The translations under genes were made by a program, and so were the position numbers. The notes beneath the pieces were generated by a model. That model was not told where the DNA came from, made no database searches, and saw only the letters and a program-made list of their open reading frames with translations. Below are positions 13,427 through 20,384 of a stretch of 64,000 bases of DNA, one piece after another; positions within the stretch are counted from its first letter, which is position 1, and each line of letters starts with the position of its first letter. This DNA comes from Ideonella livida (GTDB lineage: Bacteria > Pseudomonadota > Gammaproteobacteria > Burkholderiales > Burkholderiaceae_C): contig NZ_JAAGOH010000002.1 of NCBI RefSeq assembly GCF_010499455.1, positions 267,337 through 331,336 of the forward strand, read 5' to 3'.

Positions 13427-15295
13427 ATGACAGCGCCGGCCCCTGCTCCCTGCCAAGCCGCCCATCGGACATGCACCGGGTGGGCAGCAGCCCTGCTGGC
13501 CAAGTGGCGGCGTGGCCGGCGGCTGCTGTGGCTGTTCTGCGCTGGTGGATGGCGCGCCCTGCGGGACGTGGAGCCCGCGTTCTGGGCGCAGTTGCAGCAG
13601 GAAGCGGTGGCCTGGCGCCCCTGGGCCGATCGGGCCGTGGTGCTGGGCGCCGCCCTGCTGACCGGCGCGGCGGTGGTGACCTTCACGCTGCTGGCGGAGG
13701 CGGCCGGCCATGCCGCGCAGGCCCTCTCCAACGCCACGCCGCTGGGGCCCTGGGTCATGCTGGCCTGGACGCCGCTGCTCACCGTCGGGCTGCTGGGCTG
13801 GACGCGGCGCTGGGCCCCTACCGCGGCCGGCAGCGGGATCCCCCAGGTGTTGTCTGCACTGGACGAGCACACCCCAGGCTGGCGCCGAGCGCAGCTGGTG
13901 GGCTGGTCCGTCGCGCTGCACAAGATCGGCCTGGTCTGTGGTGGCCTGCTGGCCGGCCTGTCCATGGGCCGAGAAGGCCCCACGGTGCAGGTGGGTGCGG
14001 GCCTGATGGTGCAGGCCCGCCGCTGGCTGAGCGATCGGACCACGCTGGACGCCCACGACCTGATGGTGGCCGGAGCCGCTGCGGGGGTGGCCGCCGCCTT
14101 CAACACGCCCTTGGGCGGCATCGTCTTCGCGCTGGAGCAGCTGACCCGCCGCCGACACTTGACGCACAGCAGCCTGGTGATCGCCGCCATCGTGCTGGCG
14201 GGCCTGGTGGCGGTGGCGGTCTTCGGCCAGGACAGCTATTTCGGGCACCTGGGCACCACGGTCTGGCCAGCCGGGCTCTGGTGGCCGGCCCTGCTCACGG
14301 CCCTGGCCTGCGGCTTGGCGGGGGGCCTGTTCGCCCGCCTGTTGGTGTTGTCTGCCCGGCCCCTGGGTGGACGACTGGGCCGCTGGCGACAGCATCATCC
14401 TTACCGTTTCGCAGCGGTCTGTGGGCTGGCGGTGGCGGTCATCGGCGCGGTGAGCGACGGCGCCACGGCCGGCGCCAGCTACCAAACCACCCGCCAACTG
14501 CTGGAGGGCGGCGCCGACACGCCTCTGCTCTACACCCTGCTGAAGTCCTGTGCCACCTGGCTGAGCGCCTGGGCAGGGGTGCCGGGCGGCGTCTTTGCGC
14601 CCTCCCTGGCCATCGGCGCAGGCATCGGCCATGACATGGCGCAGTGGTGGGCCTTGCCGCAGGCTTCGGCGGTGGTCCTGGTGGCCCTGGGCATGGCCGG
14701 GTTTCTGGCGGCCAGCACCGGCGGCCCCATCACCGCCTTCATCATCGTGATGGAGATGGTGGGGGGCCAGTCCCAGGTGCTGGGCCTGATGGCCTGCGCG
14801 CTGCTGGCTACTGGCGTCTCACGGCTGATCTCCCGGCCGCTGTATCTGGAGCTGGCTGTGGGTTGGTCCGTCACGCCCAGCGGCAGTCTGTCGGACCCGG
14901 GCCCCGATGGCGGGGCTCCGGTGGCAAGATCGCCTGCAGCATTGCCCCCTGGGCAGCACGGGAGACCCGCCATGAGCCTGATCGACGACCTGACCCGACT
15001 GGACCAACTGCACCGCGAGGGCGCCTTGAGTGACGACGAGTTCCGGCAAGCCAAGGCGCGTCTGCTGGACGTGCCCCTCGGGGCGCAGGTGCAGGCGCCG
15101 AGCTTGGTGCAGGGCGTCAACCGCCTGCGCCGCAGCGTCGCTGACCGCTGGCTGGGCGGCGTGTGCGGCGGCCTGGCGCAATCGACAGGTATCGAGGCGT
15201 GGGTGTGGCGCCTGGGGGTGGTGGTGCTGGCCCTGTTCGGCGGCTCAGGCCTGTTGGCCTATGCCCTGCTGTGGCTGTTTGTGCCCAGCGAGTAG
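13427..15295 (+). CDS. ClC chloride channel/antiporter fused to SHOCT-PspC domains
   Basis: One uninterrupted 622-residue frame. Residues about 70-480 are a ClC transporter with the three selectivity motifs GSGIPQV (near 135), GREGPTVQ (near 180, gating Glu) and GGVFAPSL (near 387), plus a PLY motif near the end with the conserved Tyr. The E. coli proton glutamate (FIIEEM) aligns by eye with FALEQL, so that Glu is Gln here. After a Gly/Pro linker, residue 516 begins MSLIDDLTRLDQLHREGALSDDEF, a SHOCT domain, followed by a PspC domain (DRWLGGVCGGLA, then a membrane helix) to the C-terminus. An internal ATG 14972 has GGGAG about 9 bases upstream, so a separate PspC protein may also be made. Confidence 0.85.
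   Translation: MTAPAPAPCQAAHRTCTGWAAALLAKWRRGRRLLWLFCAGGWRALRDVEPAFWAQLQQEAVAWRPWADRAVVLGAALLTGAAVVTFTLLAEAAGHAAQALSNATPLGPWVMLAWTPLLTVGLLGWTRRWAPTAAGSGIPQVLSALDEHTPGWRRAQLVGWSVALHKIGLVCGGLLAGLSMGREGPTVQVGAGLMVQARRWLSDRTTLDAHDLMVAGAAAGVAAAFNTPLGGIVFALEQLTRRRHLTHSSLVIAAIVLAGLVAVAVFGQDSYFGHLGTTVWPAGLWWPALLTALACGLAGGLFARLLVLSARPLGGRLGRWRQHHPYRFAAVCGLAVAVIGAVSDGATAGASYQTTRQLLEGGADTPLLYTLLKSCATWLSAWAGVPGGVFAPSLAIGAGIGHDMAQWWALPQASAVVLVALGMAGFLAASTGGPITAFIIVMEMVGGQSQVLGLMACALLATGVSRLISRPLYLELAVGWSVTPSGSLSDPGPDGGAPVARSPAALPPGQHGRPAMSLIDDLTRLDQLHREGALSDDEFRQAKARLLDVPLGAQVQAPSLVQGVNRLRRSVADRWLGGVCGGLAQSTGIEAWVWRLGVVVLALFGGSGLLAYALLWLFVPSE
14972..15295 (+). other. Internal start candidate: free SHOCT-PspC membrane protein
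   Basis: ATG 14972 lies in frame inside the ClC gene, preceded by GGGAGACCCGCC. Initiation here would give a 107-residue protein with a SHOCT helix pair (about 1-35), a PspC core (RWLGGVCGGLAQSTGIEAW) and one or two membrane helices. PspC-domain proteins are normally separate small proteins, so this may be the ancestral start kept after the upstream ClC stop was lost. Confidence 0.45.
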
Positions 15296-15318
15296 GCCAC
15301 CCCGCAGGCCGGTGACGC

Positions 15319-16809
15319 TCAGGCGATCTTCACGTACTCGTAGTCCACGGGCTGCTGGTTGATGCCCATGCGCGGCGGGGCGATCCAGCTGGCGTACTGG
15401 CCGGGCTGGTGGCAAGGCCGCATCAAGCTCTGGATGAAGGCGATGTCCTCGGCGTTGGGCAGGAATTCGTCCTTCAGTGCGGCCCAGGTCTCCTCGCCCA
15501 CGACCTCGCCGGCTGGGGTGATGCGGTGGCCGGCAAACTCACCAATGCGGCGGTTGAAGCCCTTGTGCGGCTGGCTGAAGCGGAAGTGGAGGCCCGCCTT
15601 TTCGATGACCTTGTTCCAGCGGTCCAGGCCCCCCTGGCAGTCGGCTATGTAGTCGTCCAGCAGGCGGCTGTTGATGGCGCGCAGGGCGGGCACGTCCTCC
15701 CACACCAGCTCGCCTTGGACGACGCGCTGCACCGGGTAGGTGGCGTCCTGCAGCTGGTGGTCGTCCTGGAGCTGGGCCTCGTGGTAGCGGCCCTTCAGTC
15801 CGGCGTTGAAGGACTCGGCGGCGTTGGAGGAAATCTCCGAGCCGAACAGGTCGCGGGTGACGCTCATGTGGAAGTTGGCCTTGCGCTGCAGCAGCGGCAG
15901 GTCCACCACGCCCAGCCGGCGGATGGCAGCGGTGTCGTAGGGGTCGGTGATGCCCGCCTTGACCATGGCCTCCACCGTGGCCTGCACGGTGCGGCCCACG
16001 CCGGTCTCGCCCACAAACAGATGGTGCGCCTCTTCGGTCAGCATGAAGCGGCAGCTGCGCGAGAGGGGGTCGAAGCCGCTCTCGGCCAGCGCAGCCAGCT
16101 GCATCTTGCCGTCGCGGTCGGTGAAGTAGGTGAACATGAAGAAGGACAGCCAGTCCGGGGTCTTCTCGTTGAAGGCGCCCAGGATGCGCGGGTTGTCCTG
16201 GTGGCCGCTGCGGCGCTCCAGCAGGGCCTGGGCTTCTTCGCGGCCGTCCTTGCCAAAGTACTTGACCAGCAGGTAGACCATGGCCCAGAGGTGGCGGCCC
16301 TCCTCCACATTGACCTGGAACAGGTTGCGCAGGTCATACAGGCTGGGGGCGGTGGCGCCGAGCCAGCGCTGCTGCTCCACGCTGGCGGGCTCGGTGTCGG
16401 CCTGGATGACGATCAGGCGCTTGAGCAGCGAGCGGTATTCACCCGGCACCTCCTGCCAGGCCGGCTCGCCCTTGTGTCGGCCATGGGGGATGGTGCGGCC
16501 AGGCACCGCGGGCGCCAGCAGGATGCCCCAGCGGTAATCGGGCATCTTCACGTAGCCGAACTTGGCCCAGCCGGCCGGGTCCACGCCCACCGCGGTGCGC
16601 AGGTACACGTCGGCCTCCTGGAAGCCTTCGGGGCCCATGTCCTTCCACCAGTCGATGTAACCGGGGTGCCAGCCCTCCAGCGCGCGCAGCAGCTGGCGGT
16701 CGGAGGAGAGGTTGACGTTGTTGGGAATAGCGTCGTCGTAGCTGACTTCAACGAAGTTCTCGGCCACTACGGCCTCGGTGGCCTCGATCAAGGTGTCGTC
16801 CTGGCTCAT
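15319..16809 (-). CDS. boxB: Benzoyl-CoA 2,3-epoxidase subunit BoxB
   Basis: A 496-residue di-iron oxygenase subunit of the aerobic box pathway; with the reductase BoxA it epoxidises benzoyl-CoA. Strong family stretches include NNVNLSSDRQLLRALEGWHP, MGPEGFQEADVYLRTAV, VKMPDYRWGI, and the likely iron-ligand segments VNVEEGRHLWAMVY and LTEEAHHLFVGETG. It is full length. Start ATG 16809 has CGGAGAC upstream. boxA, boxC, benzoate-CoA ligase and boxR, which usually accompany it, are absent from the window; a DUF411 gene lies upstream instead. It could be a second copy serving a cluster elsewhere. The upstream region has four TGCA sites like those recognised by BzdR/BoxR. Confidence 0.95.
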   Translation of the reverse strand: MSQDDTLIEATEAVVAENFVEVSYDDAIPNNVNLSSDRQLLRALEGWHPGYIDWWKDMGPEGFQEADVYLRTAVGVDPAGWAKFGYVKMPDYRWGILLAPAVPGRTIPHGRHKGEPAWQEVPGEYRSLLKRLIVIQADTEPASVEQQRWLGATAPSLYDLRNLFQVNVEEGRHLWAMVYLLVKYFGKDGREEAQALLERRSGHQDNPRILGAFNEKTPDWLSFFMFTYFTDRDGKMQLAALAESGFDPLSRSCRFMLTEEAHHLFVGETGVGRTVQATVEAMVKAGITDPYDTAAIRRLGVVDLPLLQRKANFHMSVTRDLFGSEISSNAAESFNAGLKGRYHEAQLQDDHQLQDATYPVQRVVQGELVWEDVPALRAINSRLLDDYIADCQGGLDRWNKVIEKAGLHFRFSQPHKGFNRRIGEFAGHRITPAGEVVGEETWAALKDEFLPNAEDIAFIQSLMRPCHQPGQYASWIAPPRMGINQQPVDYEYVKIA

Positions 16810-16821
16810 GGGGTGTCTCCG

Positions 16822-16963
16822 GTTTGATGCACTTTTATGCCCACTCAAGCGAGCACATGCATCATCTTGCTCATCACAAGACATCCCCTTGAGCCAGATC
16901 AGAGAACGGCACTCCAGTGCATCAAACGATCAACCCCTGAAACAAAAAGCGCACTTCGATGCA
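16822..16963 (-). promoter_or_regulatory. boxB control region with TGCA sites and a 12-bp inverted repeat
   Basis: GTTTGATGCACT (16822-16833) and its exact reverse complement AGTGCATCAAAC (16916-16927) lie 82 bp apart. TGCA occurs at 16828, 16858, 16918 and 16960 within 140 bp. BzdR and BoxR, repressors of benzoyl-CoA pathways in Azoarcus, are known to recognise TGCA repeats inside palindromes, so this is a plausible operator set that could loop. Confidence 0.55.
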
Positions 16964-16969
16964 TCCCAC

Positions 16970-17485
16970 TCAACCCACCTGGCGCCAGACGCGGGTTCGA
17001 CCCTGGCGGTCCACCAGCAGCACCGCGAAGGGATCGCGCCGCCCCTGGTAGGCCGCGCCATCCATGCCCGGCGAGCCCACGGGCATGCCGGGCACAGCCA
17101 GGCCGGCTGCGTCCGGACGCTCACGCAGCAGGCGCCAGACATCCTCGGCGGGGACATGCCCTTCCAAGGCGTAGCCCATCACCCACCCGGTGTGGCAGGA
17201 GCCCAGGCGCAGGGGAATGCCCAGGCGCTGGCGCGCCTCGGTGTTGCCTTCGTCGTGCACCGGGCCGATGTCCAGGCCGTGCCGGCGCAGGTGCGCCATC
17301 CAGTCGTGGCAGCACTCGCAGCTGGGCCCCTTCCAGATCTCCACCTGCGGCCGCTGCTGCGCGCCCACCCATCCCGGCCAGGCCCCCAGGCCCCATGCCA
17401 CACCGCCGGCGGCCATGGCCCGGCCCACCCGCAGCATCCCACGCCGGCCGGCGTCATCCGGCCCCTTCCCGTCCATCATCGACAT
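16970..17485 (-). CDS. DUF411 metal-binding family protein
   Basis: A 171-residue exported protein. The N-terminus (GRRGMLRVGRAMAAGGVAWG) is a signal with a twin-arginine-like Arg pair. The mature part has the DUF411 pattern: VEIWKGPSCECCHDWMAHLR with a CxCC cluster, DIGPVHDEGNTEARQRLGIP, a second Cys in SCHTGWVMGYALEGHVPAED, and AVPGMPVGSPGM with paired Met residues. Family members are linked to copper resistance or periplasmic copper binding. ATG 17485 is preceded by GGAGG at 8 bases. It lies between boxB and fcs, read in the boxB direction. The protein may supply or detoxify copper; no link to aromatic degradation is evident. Confidence 0.85.
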   Translation of the reverse strand: MSMMDGKGPDDAGRRGMLRVGRAMAAGGVAWGLGAWPGWVGAQQRPQVEIWKGPSCECCHDWMAHLRRHGLDIGPVHDEGNTEARQRLGIPLRLGSCHTGWVMGYALEGHVPAEDVWRLLRERPDAAGLAVPGMPVGSPGMDGAAYQGRRDPFAVLLVDRQGRTRVWRQVG

Positions 17486-17627
17486 CGCTTGCACCTCCAG
17501 GCTCAGCCGCCCACGCGCGGCAGCCGGCGGCATTGCAGCATGCAGCGCCTTTGCCTGCCTTGCCGCGGGACAAGCACGGCGGGCGTCAGGGCCGCCGACC
17601 CGGGGCGCTGAGCCCTGCAAATCGTTC

Positions 17628-17701
17628 AGTACATGAAGTATTTCACTCAGGGAATTCACGTACTTTAGTGCTTATCGCTTCACAAACGTAAGCACTATAC
17701 T
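17628..17701 (+). promoter_or_regulatory. fcs promoter region with two inverted repeats
   Basis: Dyad 1: AGTACATGAA (17628-17637) with TTCACGTACT (17655-17664), one mismatch. Dyad 2: TAGTGCTTA (17666-17674) with TAAGCACTA (17689-17697), perfect. A -10-like TATACT (17696-17701) overlaps the second dyad; TTATCG 18 bases upstream is a weak -35. Feruloyl-CoA genes are commonly repressed by MarR-type FerR proteins responding to hydroxycinnamoyl-CoA, which would fit. No such regulator is adjacent. Confidence 0.55.
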
Positions 17702-17784
17702 GCCTATCATGCGCTGCACGGCCCGCTTGCCGGCCGGCCACCTCGACCCCGACCACGGGGCGCCCGACACCCCAGGAGACACGC

Positions 17785-19584
17785 ATGCCCCACTTCTTCG
17801 ACGACCCTGCCGCCCTGGCGCCACCCCAGGTGCTCAAGCAGCCGCTGTCCGATGGCAGCTTCGTGCTGCGCTCGCCCGAGGCGTTGCAGCCCTATGCACG
17901 CTGCGTGGGCGAATGGCTGGAGCAATGGGCTGCGCAGACGCCCGAGGCCACGGCCTTTGCCGAGCGTGACGCCCAAGGGGGCTGGCGTCGCCTGACTTGG
18001 GCGCAGACCCGTCGGGCCGTGGGCAGCGTGGCCCAGGCACTGCTGGGCCTGCACCTGCCGCCTGGCCGGCCGGTGGTGGTGCTGTCGGACAACTCGCTGG
18101 ACCACCTCATCCTGATGCTGGCAGCGCTGCACATCGGCCGCCCGATCTGCACGGTGAGCAGCGCCTACTGCCGCCTCACCCAGGACTTCAGCAAGATCAG
18201 CCATATCCTGGAGATGCTGGACCCCGCGCTGCTCTATGCCTCGGACGGCGCGGTCTACGGCCCGGCCATCCGGGCCTGCGACCGAGACGCCGTGGTGGTG
18301 CTGGGCCAGGGCGTGGACCGGGTGCCCGGCGCCTTCCCCTACGACGCCCTCACCGCCGTGCACGAGGGGCCGGGGGTCATGAAGGCCTTTGCCGAGCTGA
18401 TGCCCGACCACCATGCCAAGTACCTGCTCACCTCCGGCAGCACCGGGCATCCCAAGGTGGCCATCAACACCCACCGCATGCTCTGCGCCAACCAGCAGAT
18501 GATGAAGCAAACCTGGCGCTTCCTGAAGGACGAAAAGCCCGTGCTACTGGACTGGCTGCCCTGGAGCCACACCTTCGGCGGCAACCACAACCTGAACATG
18601 GTGCTGGCCCACGGCGGCACGCTCTACATCGACGAAGGCCGGCCCATGCCCGGCCTGATCGAGAAGACCGTGCGCAGCCTGCAGGAGGTCAAGCCCAACC
18701 TGCTGTTCAATGTGCCACGCGGCTTTGACATGCTGCTGCCCTACCTGGAGCAGGACCTGCACCTGGCCCGCGAGGTGCTGCAAGGCCTGAAGGTGGTGTT
18801 CTACGCTGCCGCCGCCCTGCCGGCGGCCACCTGGCACCGGCTGCAGGCGGTGGCCAGCCAGGTGCGCGACACCCCGCTGTGGTTCACCACCTCCTGGGGC
18901 TCCACCGAGACAGCCCCCGCCGTCACCACCGCCCACTGGAAGCTCGACGGCGCCGGCAACATCGGCCTGCCGCTGCCAGGCGTGGACCTGAAGTTCATCC
19001 CCAACGGCGAGAAGCTGGAGCTGCGTGTGCGCGGGGTCAGCGTCTTCCCCGGTTACCGCCACAACCCCCGCCTGACCGCCGAGGCCTTCGACGAGGAAGG
19101 CTTCTACAAGATCGGCGACGCCGGCCTGCTGGCCGACCCGGACCGGCCGGAGAAAGGCGTGTTGTTCAATGGCCGCGTGGCCGAGGACTTCAAGCTCACC
19201 ACCGGCACCTGGGTGTCGGTGGGCACGCTGCGCCTCAAGCTGGTGTCGGCCCTGTCGCCGCTGGCCACGGACGCGGTCATCACCGGCCATGACCGGGACC
19301 AGATCGGCGCCATCGTGTTCCTGAGTGCCGCGGCGCAGGCCCTGCCGCCAGCCCAGCTGCGCGGCCATGTGGGCGAAGCCTTGCACCGCCTCAAGCTCGA
19401 GGGCGGCGGCTCGTCGCAAGCGGTGGGCCGGGTGCTGCTGAGCACCCAGGCCCCCAGCCCCGACGCCGGCGAGATCACCGACAAGGGCTATGTGAACCAG
19501 CGCGCCGTGCTGAACCGTCGCGCCGCAGACGTGACCGTGCTCTACACCGACCCGGGCGACGCCCGGGTGGTGCTGGCGCCCTGA
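17785..19584 (+). CDS. fcs: Feruloyl-CoA synthase (hydroxycinnamate-CoA ligase)
   Basis: A 599-residue acyl-adenylate-forming ligase that activates ferulate or related hydroxycinnamates to CoA thioesters. The AMP-binding P-loop is LLTSGSTGHPKVAINTH (from residue 214); further motifs are WLPWSHTFGGNHNLNMVL with GGTLYIDEGRPMPG, typical of feruloyl-CoA synthases, and the adenylate motif SWGSTETAPAVTT. The C-terminal lid has FYKIGDAGLL and VAEDFKLTTGTWVSVG. AGGAGA lies 8 bases before ATG 17785. The usual partner hydratase/aldolase (ech) and vanillin dehydrogenase are not adjacent, so the pathway must be completed elsewhere. Confidence 0.92.
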   Translation: MPHFFDDPAALAPPQVLKQPLSDGSFVLRSPEALQPYARCVGEWLEQWAAQTPEATAFAERDAQGGWRRLTWAQTRRAVGSVAQALLGLHLPPGRPVVVLSDNSLDHLILMLAALHIGRPICTVSSAYCRLTQDFSKISHILEMLDPALLYASDGAVYGPAIRACDRDAVVVLGQGVDRVPGAFPYDALTAVHEGPGVMKAFAELMPDHHAKYLLTSGSTGHPKVAINTHRMLCANQQMMKQTWRFLKDEKPVLLDWLPWSHTFGGNHNLNMVLAHGGTLYIDEGRPMPGLIEKTVRSLQEVKPNLLFNVPRGFDMLLPYLEQDLHLAREVLQGLKVVFYAAAALPAATWHRLQAVASQVRDTPLWFTTSWGSTETAPAVTTAHWKLDGAGNIGLPLPGVDLKFIPNGEKLELRVRGVSVFPGYRHNPRLTAEAFDEEGFYKIGDAGLLADPDRPEKGVLFNGRVAEDFKLTTGTWVSVGTLRLKLVSALSPLATDAVITGHDRDQIGAIVFLSAAAQALPPAQLRGHVGEALHRLKLEGGGSSQAVGRVLLSTQAPSPDAGEITDKGYVNQRAVLNRRAADVTVLYTDPGDARVVLAP

Positions 19585-19636
19585 ACCCGCCGGCGGCGGC
19601 CCCCGCACGCCGCCGGCCTTGGGTACAGTGGCGCCC

Positions 19637-20368
19637 ATGAAACTCAGCCAGATCCTGTTCTCCCAGGGCTTCGGCACCCGCCGGGCCTGCGAAGGCCTGG
19701 TGTGGAACGAGCTGGTGCGCCTGGGCACCGGCCCCGACGCCCGCCTGCTGGACGACCCCCACGAAGACCTGCCCACCGAGGGCCTGGTGCTCACCGTCGA
19801 GGGCAAGCCCTGGCCCTTCCATGCCAAGGCCCTGGTGCTGCTGCACAAGCCCGCCGGCTACGAGTGCTCGCAAAAGCCCAAGCACCACCCCAGCGTGATG
19901 ACCCTGCTGCCCGCCCCGCTGCGTAACCGCGGCGTGCAGCCCATCGGCCGGCTGGACGAGGACACCACCGGCCTGCTGCTGCTCACCGAGGACGGCACCC
20001 TCATCCACAAGCTCACCTCACCCAAGCACCATGTGCCCAAGGTCTACGAGGTGCGCTGCAAGCACCCGGTGGAACCGGCCCAGGTGCAGCGCCTGCTGGA
20101 CGGCGTCGTGCTCGATGACGACCCCGCCCCGGTGCGCGCCGCGGCCTGCGAGGCGGTGGACACCCACCACCTGCGCCTGACGCTGACCGAGGGCAAGTAC
20201 CACCAGGTCAAGCGCATGATCGCCGCCATCGGCAACCGCTGCGAAGGCCTGCACCGCAGCGCCTTCGGCCACCTCACCATCCCGGCGGCGCTGGCCCCGG
20301 GCCAGTGGTGCTGGGTGGACGGCTGGCAGCCGCCGGCCACCCCGGCCGCCCCCGCACCACAGGCCTGA
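19637..20368 (+). CDS. rsuA: RsuA-type rRNA pseudouridine synthase
   Basis: A 243-residue pseudouridine synthase of the RsuA/RluB/E/F family. The catalytic Asp is in GRLDEDTTGLLLLTEDG, and the second motif is KVYEVRCKHPV. The closing motif LTEGKYHQVKRMIAAIGN favours RsuA, which modifies U516 of 16S rRNA. The N-terminus has an S4-like RNA-binding domain (MKLSQILFSQGFGTRRAC). Length fits RsuA. It is followed 16 bp later by the hybrid kinase gene. RluE-type specificity cannot be fully excluded from sequence. Confidence 0.88.
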   Translation: MKLSQILFSQGFGTRRACEGLVWNELVRLGTGPDARLLDDPHEDLPTEGLVLTVEGKPWPFHAKALVLLHKPAGYECSQKPKHHPSVMTLLPAPLRNRGVQPIGRLDEDTTGLLLLTEDGTLIHKLTSPKHHVPKVYEVRCKHPVEPAQVQRLLDGVVLDDDPAPVRAAACEAVDTHHLRLTLTEGKYHQVKRMIAAIGNRCEGLHRSAFGHLTIPAALAPGQWCWVDGWQPPATPAAPAPQA

Positions 20369-20384
20369 GGCTTCCCCGCCGTCC

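Noticed and set aside
13427..14900. ClC as a fluoride exporter (CLC-F).
   Set aside because: It has GSGIP and GREGP motifs of ordinary ClC proteins, and no fluoride riboswitch was seen upstream.
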